Shown piece after piece: positions 57,800 through 64,000 of a stretch of DNA of 64,000 nt. The notes under the pieces are model-generated. The model saw nothing but the letters and a program-made list of their open reading frames with translations, was not told where the DNA came from and did no database searches. Every line of letters begins with the position of its first letter. Position 1 is the stretch's first letter. Source of the DNA: Liolophura sinensis (taxonomy: Eukaryota; Mollusca; Polyplacophora; Chitonida; Chitonidae); assembly GCF_032854445.1 (NCBI RefSeq), contig NC_088306.1:30725764-30789763 (forward strand), in the 5' to 3' direction. The position numbers and the translations under genes are program-made.

Positions 57800-58870
57800 G
57801 CCTTATGAAGAAAATGAGTAGGCCATAACGTTATTGACAAACTCTATCATGACGTACAGATTTGCTACTGACAAACTGTATCATGTGTGACGTACAAACT
57901 CTCTACCGACAAACTATCCCACGTGCGGCGTGTAAACTTGCTACTGACAAACTATCCCACGTGTGACGTACAGGCTTGCTACCGACAAACTGTATGATGT
58001 GTGACGTACAGACTTGCTACTGACAAACTGTATAACGTGTGACGTACAGACTTGCTACTGACAAACTATATCACGTGTGACGTACAGGCTTGCTACTGAC
58101 AAACTGTATAACGTGTGACGTACAGACTTGCTACTGACAAACTATATCACGTGTGACGTACAGACTTGCTACTGACAAACTATATCACGTGTGACGTACA
58201 GACTTGCTACTGACAAACTATATCACGTGTGGCGTACAGACTTGCTACTGACAAACTGTATAACGTGTGACGTACAGACTTGGTACTGACAAACTATATC
58301 ACGTGTGACGTGTAAGCTTGCTATTGACAAACTATCCCACGTGTGGCATATAAACTTGTTACTAACAAACTATCCCACGTGTGGCGTATAAACTTGATAC
58401 TGACAAACTATTCCACGTGTGGCGTGTAAACTTGTTACTGACAAACTATCCCACGTGTGGCATATAAACTTGTTACTTACAAACTATCCCACTTGTTGCG
58501 TACAGACTTGCTACTGACAAACTATTCCACGTGTGGCGTTTAATCTTGCTACTGACAAACTATTCCAGGTGTGGCGTGTAAACTTGCTACTGACAAACTA
58601 TACCATTTGTAGTGTACGTATTAACTTGCTACTGACAAAGTATCCCACTTGTAGCGTACAGACTGGCTACTGACAAACTATCCCACTTGCAGCGTACGTA
58701 TAAACTTGCTACTGACAAACTATCCCACTTGTGGCGTTTAATTTTGCTATTGACAAACTATCCCATGTAAACTTGATACTGACAAACTATCCCACGTGTG
58801 GCGTATAAACTTGCTAATGACAAACTATCCCACATGTGGCGAACGTACAGGCTCGCTACTGATAAACTAT
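57800..58870. repeat. 38-bp minisatellite, about 28 copies
   Basis: Unit acgtgtgacgtacagacttg plus ctactgacaaactatatc. Many units carry CACGTG and TGACGTAC side by side. The right third is more diverged (cccacgtgtggcgtataaac). Confidence 0.95.
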
Positions 58871-58929
58871 CTCACCTGTAGGGTAAAGACCTCTAATATC
58901 TCCTAATTGCAAGAAACTCGCCATTTTGA

Positions 58930-59545
58930 TATAAACTAGGCCATACCTGTCATATCCCCTGAAGGCAAAGAAACTCACCATATATATCTAGGGTAGGCCA
59001 TACCTGTCATATCTCCTGATGGCAAACAAACTCACCATATATATAAAAGCCAGGCCATACCTGTCATATCTCCTGATGACAAAGAAACTCACCATGTATA
59101 TATACAGGCTACGCCATACCTGTCATATCCCCATTAATGACAAAGAATCTCATTGTGTATATATAGGCTACGCCATACCTTTCATATCCCGTTGTGGCAA
59201 AAAACTCACCATGTATATATACAGGCTAGGCCATACCTGTCATATCTCCTGATGGCAAACAAACTCACCATGTATATAAAAGCCATGCCATACCTGTCAT
59301 ATCTCCTGATGACAAAGAAAATCACCATGCATGTATACAGGCTACACCATACCTGTCATATCCTCTTTGGTGACAAAGAAACTCACCGTGTATATATAGA
59401 CTACGCCATACCTTTCATATCCCGTGGTGACAAAGAAAGTCACCATGTATATATACAGGCTAGGCCATACCAGTCATATCTCCAGGTGACAAAGAAAATC
59501 CCCATGCATATATACAGGCTACGCCATACCTGTCATATCCCCTTT
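58930..59545. repeat. About 60-bp array, about 10 copies
   Basis: Unit gccatacctgtcatatctcc, tgatgacaaagaaactcacc, atgtatatatacaggcta. The right end runs into the Crypton-like remnant. Confidence 0.93.
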
Positions 59546-60040
59546 CTGCTGACAAAGTTAGCTGATTATCCTTGGGATTCTGTGCGGAAGTTGATGGCAT
59601 CGGAGTCGTGAAAACTTCGTTTGTGTGCACTTGAGCTGACCGGCCATCGAGTGGAAGCGCGGGAGATGGTTGACTGAAGGCGCGATTGCCCTGAAGTAAA
59701 CTCGACATTTGCTTCTGTTCTACGTCATCTAATTTAGAATCTACTCCTGGGTGCTAGCAAGGGATTTGTGTCCGGTGACCTGCATAATTTTATGTGGAGC
59801 GACGCCAGATTTTACAAGGGTTTGGACGGTTGTTTTTCGGACCGAGTGATTAGCTTTCCGGCCTTTCAGTCCAGCAGCCTTGGCTGACCTCTTCATTAGC
59901 TCTCCCAAACGATGCTCTCCCATTGGAGTGGAGTAATACTACACAGCTGCATCAGGTTTGAGGCGACAATCAGGAATTGGTGAGAGGTAGAACGGACTGT
60001 CCAGAGACACAGATTTTTCTGGACGAGCACGGACGAACAT
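59530..60040 (-). pseudogene. Crypton-like tyrosine recombinase remnant
   Basis: Catalytic C-terminal part of a tyrosine recombinase as found in Crypton DNA transposons. Read on the minus strand from 60040: FVRARPEKSVSLDSPFYL, then HRLGELMKRSAKAAGLKG, the H-x-x-R motif HSVRKTTVQTLVKSGVAP, and VTGHKSLASTQE. An in-frame TAG at 59941-59939 interrupts it. A one-base loss at the expected tyrosine position (59743-59741) shifts the frame. Downstream residues (KLDDVEQKQMSSLLQGN) continue in the other frame before the sequence merges into the array. The N-terminal half is absent. The family call rests on the motif pattern only. Confidence 0.78.
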
Positions 60041-60101
60041 CGTGTTGTGTCGTCTGCTTGTTGACAAACAGAAAGTAGTCCGTACATGTGACGTCACAGT
60101 T

Positions 60102-60138
60102 ACAACTGTCCAATATATTAAAAATATTGGACAGTTGT
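60102..60138. other. Perfect 15-bp inverted repeat
   Basis: acaactgtccaatat, a 7-base loop (attaaaa), then the exact complement. It lies 60 bp from the recombinase remnant. It could be a transposon end or a stem-loop; no flanking gene explains it as a terminator. Confidence 0.85.
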
Positions 60139-60449
60139 GTTTACTACATAATATAGTAGGCGCTCTACACTTAGGTGTATAATAATACTAGTTACTGTAA
60201 CTTTGAAAAAAGACGTTAAAATCTATTAGAAACGTTAGAAGCTCTCCATTGGTAGGATGTATGACGTCATAATTTTATAAGTTTGATGTAACTTGTATTC
60301 CGATGTATTTCGGGCCGGTGATTTCCGAGCCTGCAATTATTTTTCGTCTATCTTTGTAACTTCTTGAGATGCAGTCTCCCGATAACTGGACATTTATATG
60401 CTTGTGAACTCCCATGATTTCCCAAAGCGTACTGTGTGTCTTAATATAC

Positions 60450-61350
60450 TATTCTGTCAGACACAACCACTATAGTTACAAAGAAAAACATGCCTACCCT
60501 GCATGATAGATGGGGCGAATTGGGAATTCAATATCAAGGACCATTACCCTGTAAATCTGTCACACACAACCACTATAGTTACAAAGAAATGCATACACAC
60601 CCTGTCTGGCAAATGGAGCAAATGGGGAATTCATTATCAAGAACCTTTTCGGTGTAAGTCTGTCAGACACAACCACTATAGTTACAAAGAAAAACATGCC
60701 TACCCTGAATGACAGATGGAGCAAATTGGGAATTCAATATCAAGGACCATTACCCTGTAAATCTGTCAGACAGAACCACTATAGTTACAAAGAAAAACAT
60801 GCCTACCCTGCATGATAGATGGGGCGAATTGGGAATTCAATATCAAGGACCATTACCCTGTAAATCTGTCAGACACAACCACTATACTTACGAAGAAAAA
60901 CATACACCCCCTGTCTGGCAAATGGAGCAAATGGGAAATTCAATATCAAGGACCATTACCCTGTAAATCTGTCAGATACAACCACTATAGTTACGAAGAA
61001 AAACATGCCTACCCTGAATGACAAATGGAGCAAACTGGAAATTCAATATCAAGGACCATTACCCTGTAAATCTGTCAGACACAACCACTATAGTTACGAA
61101 GAAAAACATGCCTACCCTGCAGGATAGATGGGGCGAATTGGGAATTCAATATCAAGGACCATTACCCTGTAAATCTGTCACACACAACCACAATAGTTAA
61201 AAAGAAAACCATGTCCACTCTGAATGACAGATGGAGCAAATTGGGAATTCATTATCAAAAACCTTTTCGCTGTAAGTCTGTCAGACACAACCACTATAGT
61301 TACGAAGAAAAACATGCCTACCCTGCATGATAGATGGGGCGAATTGGGAA
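60450..61350. repeat. About 103-bp array, about 9 copies, two unit types
   Basis: Unit gtcagacacaaccactatag, ttacaaagaaaaacatgcct, accctgcatgatagatgggg, cgaattgggaattcaatatc, aaggaccattaccctgtaaatct. A variant has catacaccccctgtctggca in the middle. Confidence 0.94.
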
Positions 61351-61866
61351 TTCAGTATCAATATAAGCTTCAAGTCCGACATTCATATACCATTCGTAGT
61401 CCGTAAAGGGCGTTCCAAGTCGATAATCGCAAGATCCATTTCCAAAACAACGTTTAACACTTACTCCCAAAGACAAAGGTATGTAAGAAATTATACAAAT
61501 AAGAAATAAAGCCGTTAACACACAAGAGAGAAGCGGTCATCAGTTTTCAATGATGCCGGGCAGACAATGAATATTCCAGGCATGAATTCCATATCAAAGT
61601 TCAAATTCGTTGTCCGTGAATGAGTTCCATGTCAAATAACAATTAAACAAGTATCTCAGTCGTGCTTAATTGCAACTGTTCATAAAGGCGTCATGCTGAT
61701 GTAATTAGCATGGCTACCTTTACGGCACCTAGCCCCAGGTTAAGCGGTATTAGATACAGTTTGAAAATAACGAGCGTTACAGACCCTAACCGATCAGATT
61801 GTGATTCAAAAGTAACGGACGATTACGTCTTTCCCATTAATATGTAAAGATCTCATCCTACAAGAG

Positions 61867-62035
61867 GCGCCATCTATGATGTTACACATGACATACAAGA
61901 TAGACGGTTACACTGGGCAACCAGCGCCATCTATGTTTTTAAATACCATGTACATGATAGATATGCACATAGGGATAACTGCGCCATCTATGTCGTTGAT
62001 CGCAATGCAGATCGCCAGAGATTCTGAACGTTCTG
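61867..62035. repeat. 57-bp tandem repeat, three copies, at the 3' end of the RT element
   Basis: gcgccatctatg starts at 61867, 61924 and 61981, exactly 57 bp apart; the intervening sequence is diverged. The array abuts the end of the last reverse-transcriptase frame (stop at 61990-61988). Confidence 0.8.
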
Positions 62036-64000
62036 TCCATACCTGCCAACGAGAGTGTTACATTCATTGTAAAATTTGAGAAACTTAGAATGAAGGCGTT
62101 TGATGGAGTATCCTTGACAAACTAGTTTTTGAACTAGCAACTTGTGACGCAGATTAAAGTCATCACAATTAACGCAAGATCTGACAAATGCTACAAGGCG
62201 AGATATATATACGCCATATGCAGGACACTTTGGTATATTGCTATCTAAAAAATGATAATTTACAATATCAAAATTGAAATTATCCCTTTTGTCGTAAAGG
62301 CGGCGTGAAAGGAGACCTTGTTCGTCTTTTGTACAGATATAGATCCAAATAAGATGTACCATAAGGACTATCTGTTCACCGCTTCAGCAATATGGGGATT
62401 ATTTAATGCCAGTAGATCATTAATATACCGCCTGGTAAATGAAAAGGATCGAGCTTTTAAGATATTACTTTTAAGTAATTTTTGCATATAGGCCTAGTCG
62501 TATTCATATGAAAACAGGTGTAGGTCTGCCAAAGAGGCGTACAACTGGTATCCATTGGAATACCTATGCACTGTTGGTAAATGGTATCTCCGAATTTCAC
62601 ATAGATGTTATTAATGAGAAATTCAAGTAATTCAATAAATAATGTAACATCCAATGAGTGGTAACCTTTATAAAGAGTAGAACTAAAGAAAGCCTTATTG
62701 CTTCTGACGTTAATGTAACGGTGACCTATTTAAGTAAATACCGAGACAATTAACGACGATATTCTTTCAATAAGATCTTTGTGAGGAATCGTAGTATAGA
62801 GAGTAGAGAAATCCCATGTGGATACGTCTTTGTACGGTACATGCATACGAGCATCGAGTTCTTCTGTAAGAGGTTTGGAGTTGTTAAGAATCCACATGCA
62901 GTTGACACCTGAATTTTTTGTTATGGCACAACAATACTTATTCCAAAATGACTTTACTTCTTGTAACGCTCTCGTAAGTAGGGTTGACAAGAGTTTGGTG
63001 GAACAGCTTCTTGAACCTGCAATAGATCGAGCCTTGTATGGGGATTTATGCATTTTAGGAATCCAGTAAAGTTGCGGTATTTCTGTATGACGGGTAGGTA
63101 TATTTACGCGCCTTTCTTTAAGAAAGGTTTTGTGTTTGTGAAATAGTTCCTCCATAGTACATGTAGTAGCAGAATACGTGGATGTCGTTGTAGATGCACA
63201 TAGCTCTTGAACAAGAATTTGACAATAATAATTCTTGCAAATAAAGATGACATTATTTGGAGCCTTGTCTGCTACAATGGTGACAAATTTACTATGGAAG
63301 TCAGTGAGTGTTTCTTGCACAGGTGGATCCTTCAGAACCTGTTTAACTTTAGGTAGAGCATCAATGTCTAGATGGTGTATAGTTAAACTAACTTTCTTTT
63401 TGACAATCTCAAGCCAATCGTTAAGTACCGAAGAATCCACTTTCTCCCGTTTTGACCATTTTTTAACATACTCCTCCATTGCCGATATGATTTTTTTTTG
63501 TTTGATCCTATGTTGACATTTCTCTTTTCTTTATACTTAGGACCCCTCACAAAGAGATTCCTTAGATCATGATTCTTAATAATATTAAGGTCACCAGTGA
63601 GGACATGTTTACATTTGTCGTAGGTAAAAACTGAGGATTCACAACAGTTATAGCCGCCAGAAGTATACGTCGCCAAATCGAACTCCTTGAAGGCCTGGGA
63701 ATAATTGAAAATTTTGGAAGCGATAGGCTTTGTATACTCATAGGATATGCAAGGTGGCTCTTGGATATTAAAATAATTAGGCACAGCACTACGAACATCA
63801 GGTTCATTAAAGATGCGTGGTAGGTTAATTAAATCAAGGCCACTGTCTACATACTTTATCTTCAGAAAGAGTCGATCGTGTTGAGTTTCAATTGTAGTTA
63901 CAGGGCGATACAATCGAAAATACGATATGTCTTGACACAGACGTACAAGGTGAGGTGGAACATTAAAATTGTGTATGTTATTGGATACATCTTGAACTAC
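61988..64000 (-). pseudogene. Decayed reverse-transcriptase retroelement, cut by window edge
   Basis: RNA-dependent DNA polymerase of a non-LTR or Penelope-like element. Minus-strand segments in order: about 64000-63500 (N-terminal region, including HVLTGDLNIIKNHDLRNLF), 63479-62730 (IPQLYWIPKMHKSPYKAR, fingers; DFSTLYTTIPH, motif A), 62654-62457 (GIPMDTSCTP, motif B), and about 62420-61988 (YINDLLALN, motif C; then LYDKRDNFNFDIVN and SNIPKCPAYGVYISRLV). Frame changes separate the segments, the first at an A run near 63500. Motif C reads IND where a catalytic IDD is expected. No GIY-YIG or other endonuclease is visible. Inactive as written. The family is uncertain: I recall similar domains in many invertebrates but cannot place it. 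Confidence 0.85.

Overview
The window looks like nuclear DNA of a marine lophotrochozoan animal, most likely a mollusc. The evidence is AT-rich DNA with abundant acatgtaca-type motifs, spliceosomal genes with short exons, several copies of a tRNA-derived SINE of the kind seen in molluscan genomes, and very heavy minisatellite content. Species assignment is inference. The text appears to be a long-read assembly with some residual single-base indels.

Three conserved protein genes can be reconstructed. (1) TAF9, minus strand, 12756 to 1233: six exons whose junction phases all fit, giving 242 residues. (2) IFT52, plus strand, 13041 to 14381: a full-length but intronless intraflagellar-transport gene, head to head with TAF9 across 284 bp, with two single-base frame breaks that cancel. 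(3) RSF1 (remodeling and spacing factor 1), minus strand, 55891 to 23702: a 32-kb gene of 16 exons. Fifteen exons join in perfect phase. The 4.8-kb acidic exon 7 is intact for its first 2.7 kb and then carries many single-base frame breaks.

Layout: 1-1232 TAF9 downstream flank with a 28-bp array; 1233-12756 TAF9; 12757-13040 shared promoter; 13041-14381 IFT52; 14382-23701 convergent intergenic region with a TTAA-flanked transposon copy and 42-bp, 17-bp and 18-bp arrays; 23702-55891 RSF1; 55892-61400 four or five more arrays and a decayed Crypton-like tyrosine recombinase; 61860-64000 a decayed reverse-transcriptase element cut by the window edge.

Most long open frames in the window are frames through tandem repeats, not genes. 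No RNA genes, CRISPR arrays or operons are visible. TAF9 (TFIID/SAGA), RSF1 (RSF chromatin remodeler) and IFT52 (ciliary IFT-B complex) are not a pathway. The TAF9/IFT52 pair is linked by a common promoter.

The most unusual structure is the way RSF1 introns have grown. At four exons (6, 10, 11 and 13) a local duplication has copied an exon edge together with its splice site, in two cases into a multi-copy array of decoy splice donors. Other notable items are a long-inverted-repeat element nested in a SINE with a 6-bp target duplication, two diverged copies of a TTAA-flanked element, and a TAF9 intron satellite with ten hairpin-forming units. I see no evidence of a new defence or enzymatic system.
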